Shown: positions 10,718 to 20,833 of the stretch, piece after piece | How the letters are laid out: each line of letters opens with the position of its first letter | How positions within the stretch are numbered: position 1 is the stretch's first letter | Source: Macrocystis pyrifera | Lineage: Eukaryota > Sar > Phaeophyceae > Laminariales > Laminariaceae | DNA: 64,000 nt | Direction of reading: 5' to 3' | Assembly: GCA_031763025.1 (NCBI GenBank) | Contig: JASSKH010000020.1 | Coordinates: 10,476,528 to 10,540,527, forward strand | Made by a program: the position numbers and the translations under genes | The notes under the pieces: model-generated | What the model saw: only the letters and a program-made list of their open reading frames with translations | The model's database searches: none | Told to the model about the DNA's origin: nothing

Positions 10718-11262
10718 TTCGTTTCGTGCGCGTGCGTGTAGTCAGAACACGGTACCGCGGGCGAGCCCGGCGCCGCCGCGGGTGTCAGCGGGTGCTAGCA
10801 GGTAGAGGAGGTGTTGCAAGGAGCGCCGTCGCCGTTTGCATGGCTAGGCGTCGCGTGTGTCTCGAGATACGCAGGAAGCACGAATGGGCTCTGTCTGGCC
10901 TCCTTGTGATGCTCCGCTTCCACCATAAACGAGATATAATGGTCGATTTGATATGCGAAATAATATTAAAGCGGTGCTTATTTTTGCGACCAAACTAAAC
11001 TTCAAAGAGACTTCAATGCAGTTTGAGCACCAACTTTGTCGAAGTGGCGAAGAAGGGCCACGGTGAGCACCGGGCTTCACGCGAAGCGGGCGACGACGCT
11101 GACTGTGGCAGAGAGGGAGGAAAACTTTATCCGGACCCAATCGTTGGTGAGGTGATCGCGAGACGGGCGAGCGGCGTACAAGGCTAAGAGGGAAGCTCTG
11201 TTGTTCGTTTTTTTATTTCTGACCGGTGGGAACGTGTTCCAATCAGGCAGAAAATTATTACA
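10718..11262. repeat. LTR-like dispersed repeat, copy 1
   Basis: This ~545-bp segment is about 75-80% alike by eye to 43,520-44,078, in the same orientation. Shared landmarks are GTGCGTGTA..GAACACGG, GTGTCAGCGG.TGCT, CGTCGCGTGTG.CTCGAGA, GGCTCTGTCTGGCCTCC, GGTGAGCACCGGGCTTCACG, AGAGAGGGAGGAAA and GTTCCAATCAGG.AG.AAAT. No coding capacity is visible. Length and GC-rich composition suit a solo LTR, but neither terminal dinucleotides nor target duplications were identified. Confidence 0.6.
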
Positions 11263-11509
11263 TGAGAGGAGACAGGCACTGGGCCAAGTGATATTTACAA
11301 GATAAAACAACGTAAAAACAGACTAGATTTTTCGAGCTGACACCAATCAAAGCAGAGCTACTATCTTGCAAAAATTGCCGTGATTGGCCAACAGTACCGT
11401 TACAACTGCTGCTGCTGAACATAGACATCGTATTGAGCGTGCTACGAGTACAACAAGCAGGCTGTTGTACATCGCTGCGGCCATGCCGATCCGCCCAGCA
11501 GGAGCAGCA

Positions 11510-12350
11510 GCAGGCAAACCATGCGCGTGAGGTGGCACATCCGCAGTATACTCTATGGATGGCTTGTATCGGGGCTTGCGATATGCATCACGGAGGATGA
11601 ATAGGTAGAGTTTGGGGTGCGGGCGCATGGATGTATCCCGACTCCCGTCCACACCCACGACGACGACGACCAACAACAACCGCCACCTGCTGTTGCCCGG
11701 CAGCATAGTAACAGGCCAAACCAGCGCGTGAGGTGCACACCCGCAGTGTATTCTTGGCTACTGTACCTGTAGTTGCAAGTGTTGGAGCCTACGACACGTC
11801 ATCGAGGATAGATGGGCAAAGCTTGGTGTGCGGGGGCATGTGTGTGTAACTCGACTCCCGAACATGCCCACCGATCAACAACCAACTAACTGCCACCAGG
11901 CAAAACTGCGTGAGGTGACACATCCAGGGTGTACTCTTGGCTACTGTTGTACCTGTAGTAGTTGCAAGTGTCGGAGCCTACGATGCATCATCGAGGATAA
12001 ATAGGAAGAGCTTGGGGTGCGGGCGTATATATGTATCTATGTACCCATGTATGTATGTATCCTGACTCCCGACCACGCCCACCACAACGATCAACGACCA
12101 ACTGCCACCAGACAAATTACTCATCCTCCAGCAGCAGCAGGCGCCCAGCAGCACACCAGCAGCAGGCAAAGTCATGCGCGCACGTTGGCATATGCGGGGT
12201 GTAATTTATGACTAGTTGCATGTATCGGAGCCTACGATGAAGCACCGAGGACGGATAGTAGGCTGAGCTGGGGGCACGGGCGCATGTACAGCATGAATGA
12301 CATCCCGACTCCAAATCACACCGACCACAACGATCAACAACCGCCACCAG
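11510..12350. repeat. Four-unit degenerate tandem array, about 185-260 bp per unit
   Basis: The landmark GGAGCCTACGA(T)GCATCA..GAGGATA.ATAGG.AGAGCTTGGGGTGCGGG recurs near 11,576, 11,788, 11,971 and 12,230. Each copy is followed by CATG.ATGT, a CGACTCCC(G)NCC box and a run of ACGA/CAACAACC triplets. The units have diverged by substitutions and by gain of CAGCAG runs. No protein is encoded convincingly. Confidence 0.75.
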
Positions 12351-12559
12351 AAAAAAAACCTGCTGTACTCCTCTGCTGTTGTTCTACGCAGCAGTGCAAT
12401 TCTCACAGCCAATCGAGAGGACAGCAGTACGCATATGCCTGCTATCGCCACCGTTTGCCTGCAACACCACCACGCACCGCCATGGGTTACACTATTAATA
12501 GCCTTGTTTGTGGATGATCCCTCTATATTCCGGCCGGCCACGACAAGTCCTACGGCTAG

Positions 12560-13942
12560 TTATACATCCCACACCAACGACGGACAAACAGACGCCGGCT
12601 CCATCCGCCCTTCACCTTTTTCTGCCTTCCCAATGAGAACAACAATTGCTTCTTCAACGCCGCCATCGCCTCCGCCATAGCTGCTTGGGAAGGACACCCT
12701 CTCCCCAACCCAACCATGGCAACACCAGCTGGAGCCATCTTCCTCTCCACTCTTGCGGCTGTGCGTGCCTGAATGATTAACGGCAAGCCTCTCCAACGCA
12801 CCCTCTTGGTAAGTTCTTGCTTGTTCTGCTATCCACATCTCGTCGTAATAATACCCCCCAATACTTACCGGCGCCCACAAGTACCCATATATACAAAAAT
12901 ACTACGTTGTGCTTCCATGTGTCTTCTAAACGTATTGTATCATTTCGTTCGGTATGCGTCACATTCTTTGGCGGAATGCAGGATTCTTTGGCTCAAGCAT
13001 CTGGCAAGATCCTTGGTATTAATAGTAGCGGCCTACCGGGCGCAGGATCCGTAATGGGAACGCCAGGCTCCATATAAGAAGCGATCACCCTTCGACCTGA
13101 TAATCAACTCTACCCCAACAGCGGGTGGCCAGGTGACGTCGTGGAACGGCATGTTCGTATCATGTACACTCGGACGGCTCTCGGCCTCAACTGGCACTAC
13201 ACTACCGATTGCCATATAGCAGACCATGGCCATATCGAGATAACCGCATCCCAATGTACACGATGGCGAGATCCCGCACCAGTCTTGATTCCGCACGGAC
13301 CGCCCCAGTCATTCCAGGATGCAGTCAATGCCTTGTTCCTAACCAGAGCCGCCTCCGACTTCTCATTTCCTGGACCTGCCCCGTGCCCCCACTGCGACGA
13401 GAGCTGCGCCCGGCACACCAGCACATCCACATGGTCGATTCTTCCTTGGAGTGCGGACAACGCCCCAGATCGCGTTTTCTTCGCGTCTGCACGTGTAGAC
13501 ATCTACGAGGACGCCGGAGAGCCACCAGCACCGTCACCCATTTTGATGATAGGCGTTGAGTACTGCCTCGTAGCTGTCACCTACTCCATTCCGAACCATT
13601 TCGTGACCCAGTTGCGTTCGAGAGGGCGGTGGTTGAAGTACGATTGCATACTCGGGGGGAGTACCCCGTCTTGCGACGATTTCGACTATGACTGGTATCA
13701 TGGGTTTCCAGCATATGTATGTCTACCTTCGAAAGTCTATGACCTTGCCTGTTCCCCAGGCACAAACGACACCATATCGTAGTGCTAGATACCATGAGCG
13801 CGCAAGCCAAGAACGCGCGAAGATAATCGAGGCGACTAGACAAGGACCCATCATGCCTCCGCCTTACCGACGTCCTGGCCACTACGACGTGGGGAGCGCA
13901 GCTGTGCCTTGCCGACTCGACTCCGACGTACCGCCGCCTTGA
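12560..13942 (+). pseudogene. USP-like (peptidase C19-type) protease pseudogene
   Basis: Exon 1 (to 12,808) contains NENNNCFFNAAIASAIAAW, matching the USP Cys box (N-x-C-x-x-N). GT-AG intron 12,809-12,981 is phase 0. Exon 2 continues with GSVMGTPGSI.EAITLRPD, a Cys pair (CPHCDESC) and GVEYCLVAVTYSIPNHFVTQ then GRWLKYD, fitting the His box. Two nonsense changes break it: TGA after VRA (ancestral Trp likely) and TAA after TPGSI (Tyr likely). The C-terminal part 13,688-13,942 continues in another frame. Such USP/Ulp-like domains occur in some eukaryotic transposon proteins. No transposase was found beside it, so the parent element is unknown. A host deubiquitinase fragment is the alternative. 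Confidence 0.55.
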
Positions 13943-14830
13943 GCGTCTCACGTGTTCTTCACATGTGTCTTGAAAGGTTTTGATTTTTGATGTGATATTG
14001 CTTCTGGATTAGGACTGCCTGCCTTCTTGTTTCCCTCTTTTTGCTAGAACGCATTGTGCAGAAATGTTGCACGGCGCGTCCAGCCTTTCGAGTTCTGCGC
14101 GGCTACATTTATATTAACTGTTCGGTCGACAGAATGTTGTTTACGGGGTGCATGTACGTGACGATTATCGGCGAAAAGTCTACTTGTATGCCTTTTGTCA
14201 TCTTGGACTTCACGGTAGCGTTTTATTTGGTGTGGGTGTGTTCGCGACTCGTCGAGGTCATCCCAATCTGCCCGATGCGACTGTGACGTTTTTGTTTATG
14301 TTTTTGGCTTCGAAATAGCGGCAACAGCAGCATCTGCAAACAAGTAATATTCTACGTGGCAAACATCGACGCCGCGAGAGAACGCCTTGAGCGTCTCCCG
14401 TGTTCTTCACATGTGTATTGAAACGTTTTGATTTTTTGATGTGATGTTGCTTCTCGATTAGGACTGCCTGCCTTCTTGTTTCCCTCTTTTTGCTAGGAAG
14501 AATTTTGTAGAAATGTTGCACGGCGCGTCCAGCCTTTCGAGTTCTGCGCGGCTACATTTATATTAACTGTGCGGTCGACAGAGTGTTGTTTACGGGGTGC
14601 ATGTAAGTGACGCTAATCGGCGAAAAGTCTACTTGTATGTCTTTTGTCATCTTTGACTTCACGGCAGCGTTTTATTTGGTGTGGGTGTGTTCGCGACACG
14701 TCGAGGTCATCGCAATCTGCGCGATGCGAGTGTGACGTTTTGTTTATGTTTTTTGCTTCGAAATAGCGGCAACAGCAGCATCTACAAACAAGTAACATTC
14801 TACGTGGCAAATATCGACGTCGCGAGAGAA
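13936..14830. repeat. Tandem duplication, two units of 448 bp
   Basis: GCCTTGAGCGTCTC.CGTGTT starts at 13,936 and again at 14,384, and the two units match almost throughout to CGCGAGAGAA at 14,382 and 14,830. Differences are scattered single bases. The first unit starts just at the end of the protease-like pseudogene. Inside each unit are CTGCCTGCCTTCTTGTTTCC and TATTAACTGT.CGGTCGACAG. No coding function was seen. Confidence 0.95.
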
Positions 14831-15105
14831 TTGTCATACCGCCGGCCAACCTTTTGTTGTATGGTAAAACCCGAGGGAACAGTGGGGCAACCCTTGCCCT
14901 GCCCTACAATTCGGAACACAAGAGAAAGGAACGAGAGAGCAAGAAAACCGAAACAAAACGAGAAACAGGGATCAGAAAAATAAGAAAGTTAACTTCAAAA
15001 CCAGATGCCTCCCGGATAGGGATGGCTCACTTGATCGCGAGAAGATCTAGGAGAAGCTCTGCAGTCCCCAGCTCGCCCAGAGCGTTCGTTGAATGCGACG
15101 ACGTC
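14831..15105. other. No recognisable feature
   Basis: There is a short purine-rich part at 14,915-14,990 and no supported gene. Confidence 0.5.
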
Positions 15106-15626
15106 AGATGTGAAGTGGTGAACGAGGTAGCGTAGGTGGAAGGGAAGCAAGTGCTTCTGGCAGCTGGGAAGCAAAGCTTCGCTTCTTCCGATTTAGATCC
15201 TCTTATTGATAGGGAGAGCTGAGGAGGTGCTCTGGTAGAGGAGTGAGATGCAGGGGGGTGGGGCTCGATACTCATATATACTCGTCTCACACAACGCCAT
15301 AAGTTCTCGTAAACTCCTCTTATCTGACTTACGCCTACAGCGCTTTCCTGCTTCCGATCGTTTTTCTGCTAATATAAGAACTTCTCACTTCATGGTCCTA
15401 CCTCCGTTGAGGAACATTATTCTCGTCTAACGGGCTATCCGCCCTAGACAACATTCCTAAAAGAACGTTACCCTCGACTAACGGAATACCCGCCGGGTCA
15501 CTAATCCATTCTTTGCATTATTCTCTTATTCGTGAGCGAACAGAAACTGCCGACTATATCTATAGTCCATGAGTACTTCACTCATATCACACCTATGGCT
15601 CAGTAGATAACACCTTCACATTTTGA

Positions 15627-15707
15627 GTCGTCGGCAGGACACGAACCTACGCGTGATATCCACAATGGGTTTCCAATCTGTTTACTTATCTACTCGGACA
15701 CATCGAC
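15627..15707 (-). tRNA. tRNA-Ser(GGA)-like pseudogene or SINE head
   Basis: The 81-nt unit has tRNA-Ser proportions. The acceptor stem GTCGATG/CGACGAC pairs at six of seven positions (one of them a wobble), and the T arm GTAGG-TTCGTGT-CCTGC pairs fully with one wobble. The class II variable arm GTG-GATAT-CAC is present and the anticodon position reads GGA after U33. The anticodon stem is broken (ACAGA against CCCAT; transitions from TCTGT explain it), and no T run follows. I therefore call it a pseudogene or tRNA-derived repeat. Confidence 0.55.
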
Positions 15708-15709
15708 CT

Positions 15710-17145
15710 TCAGCCCGCCCGCTATACCACAACACGGAACGCCGTGTACGGATTGTGGTTTCTTCAACGCCAGGGGAATGGGAGCCTAGCACGTGGAGTC
15801 CTGAGGAACTCTGATGCATCCCGCGGAACCCCCACCGTTTCCACTCCACCCCCTGGTTAGCCTTGGTATACCCTTCTCATTTGGTTTGGATGTTTGGCTT
15901 TGGTGAGTCTACAATAGCTTAGAGCAATTCTTGAGGGTTAGGCTTCAACAGTCATCCGCAGCCAGCTTCTTCGCTGTGTTTGGAGATCTAACCGTCTCTC
16001 TCCCGCCCCGTAACTCTCATTTTCTTCTTATCGCCTACAATTCCGAGTAGCCTCCTTACGATCAGGCCGCCGAGTCGCAGCGATCTCGTAATCAACATTT
16101 GTGTTTGTTCTTCACTAGCCTACCGCCAATTATGGGCAAAACTACGCCGAGGTATAATCGTGTCGTAGCCTGGGTTGTACCCTGACCTCGGTCGGTTTCC
16201 ACCGACCCCTGTTTAAGACGGTGATTGAACTACTGTAGCCTTATATCGAGTTTTCAGCTCACCGGTTGTATTTTCATGTTTACCAAGTAGGGCCCAAGCA
16301 GCATGATCGTCATGGACAGCCGCAGTGTAATCGGCCATAGCTGTCCTGACAGAATCGATTTCTCCTAACCCGTGTCCAGTGTTTGGTCAGTTTCCTGGTC
16401 CGGATGGTATTATGTTTTGTCCTTCCCTTCTTTTCCTTTCTGTTGTTATGTACCAGTATTCCGCGAGCCTCTCTGCCCTCTGGCAAATGGCATCACCTTC
16501 GATGTCATCCTTGTTGGCCGAGTTACATACGCTAGTGCTTCACCTCGGGCTATCTACCACCTTGAACTGCACGCAATAGGCCGATCGTCTAGCGGATCTT
16601 CCTGCCGACACCGTCGTTGAGTTTTATTTTGTTGAGCTAGCTACCTTCCTACGTTTGCTGGTATCGTTCACACCACGAACAGGTCTCCAACACGCCGCGT
16701 TGTTCGCTCCGTCTCCCGAGGTTAGTATCCCCTAGTGTAAGCAGCCATCATAGCACCCTACCTGTGTCCCATTCGTCTCGCGTGATGTCTACCATGTTAG
16801 GAACTTGTCCACAAGACAAGGATTTTGTTTCTTCCTCTGGCCTCCGATTAGGCTTGTATCCAGCTTTTTCTTCGTCTTTTTTTTCTTTGCTTTTGCTGCT
16901 TTCTACTTCGGCTCCGCTTTGGATTATGTCTTCTTCTCCTTTACTCTCCATCTTGCGGTTGTTCTCAGTGAACACCCCTTCGTAGTGTTTGGGTCTTAAT
17001 ACGAGGTGCGGGGGAATATATAGCCTCATTTCTTTCGTTTCGAAAAGCCGCATCTTCGACCACCTTTTTCTAGTCGTTGGGGATGATCTACGTCATATTC
17101 TCTCGACCATCTTGTGGTCTCCATAACCGACAATGCAGGGTGGGC
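15710..17145. other. Core of the inverted-repeat structure, no supported gene
   Basis: Only short frames occur. The longest minus-strand one (17,053-16,748, 101 codons) is Lys/Glu-rich in the middle (SSKSKEKKDEEKAGYKPNRR) and has no recognised domain. A hairpin ACCTCGGTCGGTTTCCACCGACC lies at about 16,185-16,208. Confidence 0.4.
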
Positions 17146-17313
17146 TAATGTGATATGAGTGAAGTACTCATGGGATATAGATACAGATAATATAGTCGGC
17201 AGTTTTGTAGCCTCACGACTACGATAATAATCCAAAGAATGGACTAACCCGGCGGATATTCCGTCAGCCGAGAGTAACGTTATTTTAGGAATGTTGTCTA
17301 GGGCGGATAGCCC

Positions 17314-17433
17314 GCTACTATTACGGGGGTCCATAGTTGACGGGACCAAATTTTGTTAGTAAAAATCGGTAAATATATAGGTATGTATATACCACAGGTC
17401 CTATTAACTATGGACCCCCGTCATAATAGACGA
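17314..17433. mobile_element. MITE copy 1 (GGGGGTCCATAGTT termini)
   Basis: The ~120-bp insertion is bounded by CTATTACGGGGGTCCATAGTT and its inverted mate TTAACTATGGACCCCCGT.ATAATAG. It interrupts the right arm of the 15.1-18.1 kb structure. The left arm has the uninterrupted site (GTCTAACGGGC near 15,430), a natural empty-site comparison. The target duplication is short and TA-containing, but the exact end is ambiguous by 2-3 bases. It is non-coding. Confidence 0.85.
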
Positions 17434-17556
17434 GAATAATGTTCCTTAACGGACATAGGACCATAAAGTGAGAGTTTCTTTTATTAGCAGAAAGCGATCG
17501 GTAGCCGTAGGAAACTTCTGTACGACTACATCAGATAAGAGGAATTCAGAACTTGT

Positions 17557-17632
17557 TGTTAAGGTCTTAGTCCGTTGGGCTAAAGATAAACGGTTGACCA
17601 CTCGCCTACCCAATCTAAGCCTCATAACACTC
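17557..17632 (-). repeat. Leu-like tRNA head fragment, copy 1
   Basis: On the minus strand TATGAGGCTTAGATTGGGTAG and GCGAGTGGTCAACC form an A-box-like region. It is followed by CCCAACGGACTAAGACC, whose central AAG would be the Leu anticodon. The unit recurs at 17,829-17,905 in the same orientation with 272-bp spacing. No B box follows this copy. Confidence 0.5.
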
Positions 17633-17764
17633 TCCCCCCCTGGAACGGACCGGATATACGGGTCGACGCGTGACACCAACACGCGGTTCCATTTTCTGGG
17701 GATCCAGAAGTATTTTTTCAGATTCTTGACATGAGCAAGTTCACGTTTCGTTAAAAAGCGATTT

Positions 17765-17905
17765 CATGGTGGACGTGAGATTCGAACTCACGACCAACGA
17801 CCCATGTCCTGCCAACGACGCCATTTGTTAGGGTCTCAGTCCGTTGGGCTAAAAGTAAAAGGTTGACCAATCGCCTACCCAATCTAAGCCTCATATCATT
17901 GTGGC
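17765..17905 (-). ncRNA. Leu-like tRNA-derived unit with A and B boxes, copy 2
   Basis: The same head as at 17.6 kb (GGCGATTGGTCAACC, then CGGACTGAGACCC with GAG at the anticodon place) is followed about 55 bases later by a perfect T arm. That arm is GTGAG-TTCGAAT-CTCAC, then GTCCACCA, an acceptor-like 3' end. The 5' end does not pair with it. A T-rich tract follows. It is best read as a tRNA-derived SINE head or pseudogene. Confidence 0.5.
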
Positions 17906-18099
17906 GTGGGGTGGGACGGGTATATCTGTGTGTCGACCCGCACCCCCCCGCCTCTCACTTCTCTACCAGAGCATCTCCTCAGCTCTCGGCATCAATATGA
18001 AGATCTCGATCAGAATAAGCGAAGGACTGCTTTCCAGCTGCCAGAAACATCTGCCTCTCTTACCCTTCCTACCTCGGTCACCACTTCACATAGGGGTGA

Positions 18100-19860
18100 A
18101 AGACCGATCGATTACCCAGCCCAGGGTAATCGTTGTAGCATTGTGTTGTAGGTGAGTAATTTAGAGAAGACAATCGGGTGCGATGCGTACACCCATCCAC
18201 CACAACAGCAGCACTTTCTCACAACATTATGTCATGTTGGACAGTCAACAACAATGAGTTAGTGAATGCTTGGTTTTTCCTGTCTGTATACTTTTTCTGG
18301 TCTCATCACTCGTGGTTTTTCACCGCACAAAACCGACACCATATGCAAAAACAATAGACAATATCTACGACACTTCTGATAGCCAAGGCTCCTCGGTTGA
18401 GGTGCTACAGCGCGTACATACATACAATCAATCGTGACAACCAACGTGACGTGGGTAGATGGGGGTGGTGAGATAAACTCGTACGAAGGGCCGAGTGAAG
18501 CGACTTCGAGCAAGGGCTGAAATATACGAGCACGAAGATACATATATATAACATCAGGAACGACGAGCTCGGGGTCCAATAAATACAACTCGAAGCGCAA
18601 AAGGGAGGAGGAGGACGGGGGTGAAGGAAAATCTACAACAGCAGCAGTCGGTAGGCGGTCGGTGGTAAACCAACCTGTGATGCGGTGAGCCAGCCCAGTT
18701 TGGGCCCCACGAAAAGATCGTGGACACTGTTGTATTCGGACGGCGTACACCAAGTAGATATCCTTTTCCATGTGTCTGTTCGTCTTCGAGTCTTTTCTTC
18801 GGTCTTCCTAAACGAAAACGCACGGGCAAACGAAGTAAAGCAGCAGCCGGTTGGAAGCCGGGGGCAAACATATTTGTGCTACGGTCTGCCTGCCTAACGG
18901 TCAGCCCAAGTTGGGACCTGCTGACTGTAGAGCAACCGCGTAGATGTTCGGAAAAAACGCGTCGTGTACGGGATAGTATAGGTCGACATACCCTTTTTAT
19001 TATTTTCTTATCGGGGTATCATTCTTCTCGTCCTCATGCACCTGAGCCTTCCTCTGCCAATATCGTCGGGTGGCTTTTCCATCCTCCATCGCAACGAGCA
19101 TTTCGAGAGGTGCTCTATGTTCGTGTGGAAGAAGCTTCAAGCGGGGTGAAGATAATACTGGGGAAGCATAACAACACGAAAACGATGCATCGGAAGACAT
19201 CGTATATTTATTGAGGTACCAGGACTATTTTCTAGCCCTTTGGTGGGGCTGGATGAGCCTTCTTCTTCTTCTTCCTCTCCTATATATATATACTGGTATA
19301 TTTTTTTAATTCATCTTGCGACGGTTTCTTCTATTAATACGAGTATCGTCGATCATCCACCAGGAAGGTTTACGCTGGTCGTACGCATAGACTGCTGTAC
19401 TTCGAGTGGGGTCAGGAATTGCAGCGGAGCTTGACGAGAGTGTGGCGGAGGAGGTACGGGGTTACAAGAACGCCGATATAAATAAAAATAAAAATAATTC
19501 AAATATACCTGGTACCGGGTACAAAATAAAATAAAACAGGAGCAGACGGACCAAGCACGATCGGCAGTGTTTGTTGCAAGGCCGAAATAAAAACGCAGTG
19601 CAATTATCTTCCTACGGGCTAGGCACGGGTTTTGAGGTTCGGGAGAGAAGGGAGGAGAGGCGAAACAGGGTTGGGAATGAGCTGGGGGAAAATGAACGTG
19701 GGGAAGGAAGGTTGACAGAGGCTATCCTCTTGCTGGGAGTAGGGGAGAGTCCAGCAGCAGCAATCTACATACCTGCATCACTGGGAGAGGAAACTCGGTG
19801 CGTCGAACCTGAAAGGCAAGATGGGGTTAAAAACCAAGAACCCTAGGAGAAGGACACGAT
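18100..19860. other. No supported gene
   Basis: Frames on both strands are open up to 170 codons (18,259-18,771 minus), but the translations show no domain and have the look of chance frames. Short TTCTTCTTCTTC and ATATATATA runs at 19,260-19,290 are the only simple repeats. Confidence 0.5.
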
Positions 19861-19945
19861 GCAATAGGAGAAAGAGGAAGAAGCTGCAATCGTCACCGTC
19901 ACGGAATAAATTAAGTGCGCATCACGCTCACCAAAGGGGGGTTGG

Positions 19946-20833
19946 TTGGTTAAGGGTTGCGAAAGTGTGGGCACCCTCGCGTCCGTGAGGGTGCCCGTCA
20001 TGTCGGAAGGCAGCGATCTCCCCGTAGAAACCGCGGCACAAACCGCAAGCACAACAATAGGCCAATCTTTTTGCCCACTGCCAGCCGGGCGAGGGCGGAG
20101 CAGGACTCTTCCGGCATGGATGCAGCCAAGGATTCGTGACGCAACCCCCGTGCCAGGAGGGTTACAGCAACAAGCAGCAACCGGGGCGAGGCCGGGAACC
20201 GTTTGTTTTGGGCAGCGGGAGCCAGGCGTATCGACTATTAATAGTACAGTACCTGGGACAGCGGCACAACCCGCAAGTGCAACAACAGCTTTATCTTTGT
20301 ATCCACTGCCAGTCGGACGAGGGCGGAGCAGGACTCTTCCGGCATGGATGAAGCCAAGGATCCTTGACACAACCCCCGTACCGGGAGGGTTGCAGCAACA
20401 AGAATCAACCGGGGCGGGGCAGGAAACCGAGTGTATCGGACAGCGGGAGACAGGCGGATCGACGAGTGCAGTGTCTGCGATGACTGCACAACCCGCAGGT
20501 GCAACAACAGCCCTATCGTTTTGCCCACTACCAGCCGGACGAGGGCGGGGCAAGACTCTCCCGGCATGGATGCAGCCAAGGATCCTTGTCGCGACCCCAG
20601 TGCCGAGAAGGGCGGGGCCGGAAACCGACTGTTTTGGGCAGCGAGAGACAGGCGTATCGACTAGTGCAGTACCTGCGATGGCCCCACTGTCGGTAGGGGG
20701 CGAACAAGCGAGCGAGGTGCAGCAAGAGGGGGGTCAGGCACTTGCAGTAGACAGGAGGTGTCTAGTAGATGTTACGCCACCGGTAGGGCGTGCGAGGCGT
20801 GCGAGCCCCCAGACGGGAGGTCCAGCCCGATAG
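19946..20833 (+). CDS. Repeat-rich N-terminal frame with three LPAWM repeats
   Basis: About 295 codons, Ala/Thr/Pro/Gly-rich and predicted disordered. Three tandem units of about 75 residues (228 and 222 bp apart, at 20,078, 20,306 and 20,528) carry the conserved core LPAGRGRSRTLPAWMQPRI, with V/A and S/G substitutions. TPVPGGLQQQ follows in units 1 and 2 and FGQRE.GVST between units. Between the units the sequence drifts, so the core is under constraint or recently copied. The start codon is uncertain (GTG at 19,946). The frame ends where another (20,758-21,729) takes over, suggesting a frameshift. Function is not recognised. Confidence 0.5.
   Translation: MVKGCESVGTLASVRVPVMSEGSDLPVETAAQTASTTIGQSFCPLPAGRGRSRTLPAWMQPRIRDATPVPGGLQQQAATGARPGTVCFGQREPGVSTINSTVPGTAAQPASATTALSLYPLPVGRGRSRTLPAWMKPRILDTTPVPGGLQQQESTGAGQETECIGQRETGGSTSAVSAMTAQPAGATTALSFCPLPAGRGRGKTLPAWMQPRILVATPVPRRAGPETDCFGQRETGVSTSAVPAMAPLSVGGEQASEVQQEGGQALAVDRRCLVDVTPPVGRARRASPQTGGPAR

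Larger units (their letters stand above)
15106..18092. mobile_element. Inverted-repeat structure of about 3 kb, unclassified
   Basis: The left arm (15,106-15,593) and the right arm (18,092 back to 17,149) are inverted copies. Matching blocks include ATGTGAAGTGGTGA.CGAGG, TTCTGGCAGCTGG.AAGCA, GAGAGCTGAGGAG.TGCTCTGG, CTCCTCTTATCTGA, GGAACATTATTCTCGTCTA, GGGCTATCCGCCCTAGACAA and CATGAGTACTTCACTCATAT. The right arm is longer because of a MITE and about 340 bases of tRNA-like sequence. The 1.55-kb core has no clear ORF. It could be two copies of one repeat in opposite orientation or a foldback element. Confidence 0.7.

Noticed and set aside
10725-11000. Protein gene MRVRVVRTRYRGRARRRRGC
   Set aside because: It lies within the LTR-like repeat; the second copy does not keep the frame.
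17765-17905. Functional tRNA-Leu gene
   Set aside because: The T arm is perfect but acceptor and anticodon stems do not pair and the A-B box distance is too long without a clear intron.
18259-18771. 170-codon minus-strand gene at 18.3-18.8 kb
   Set aside because: No recognisable motif, odd composition and no splice or start context.
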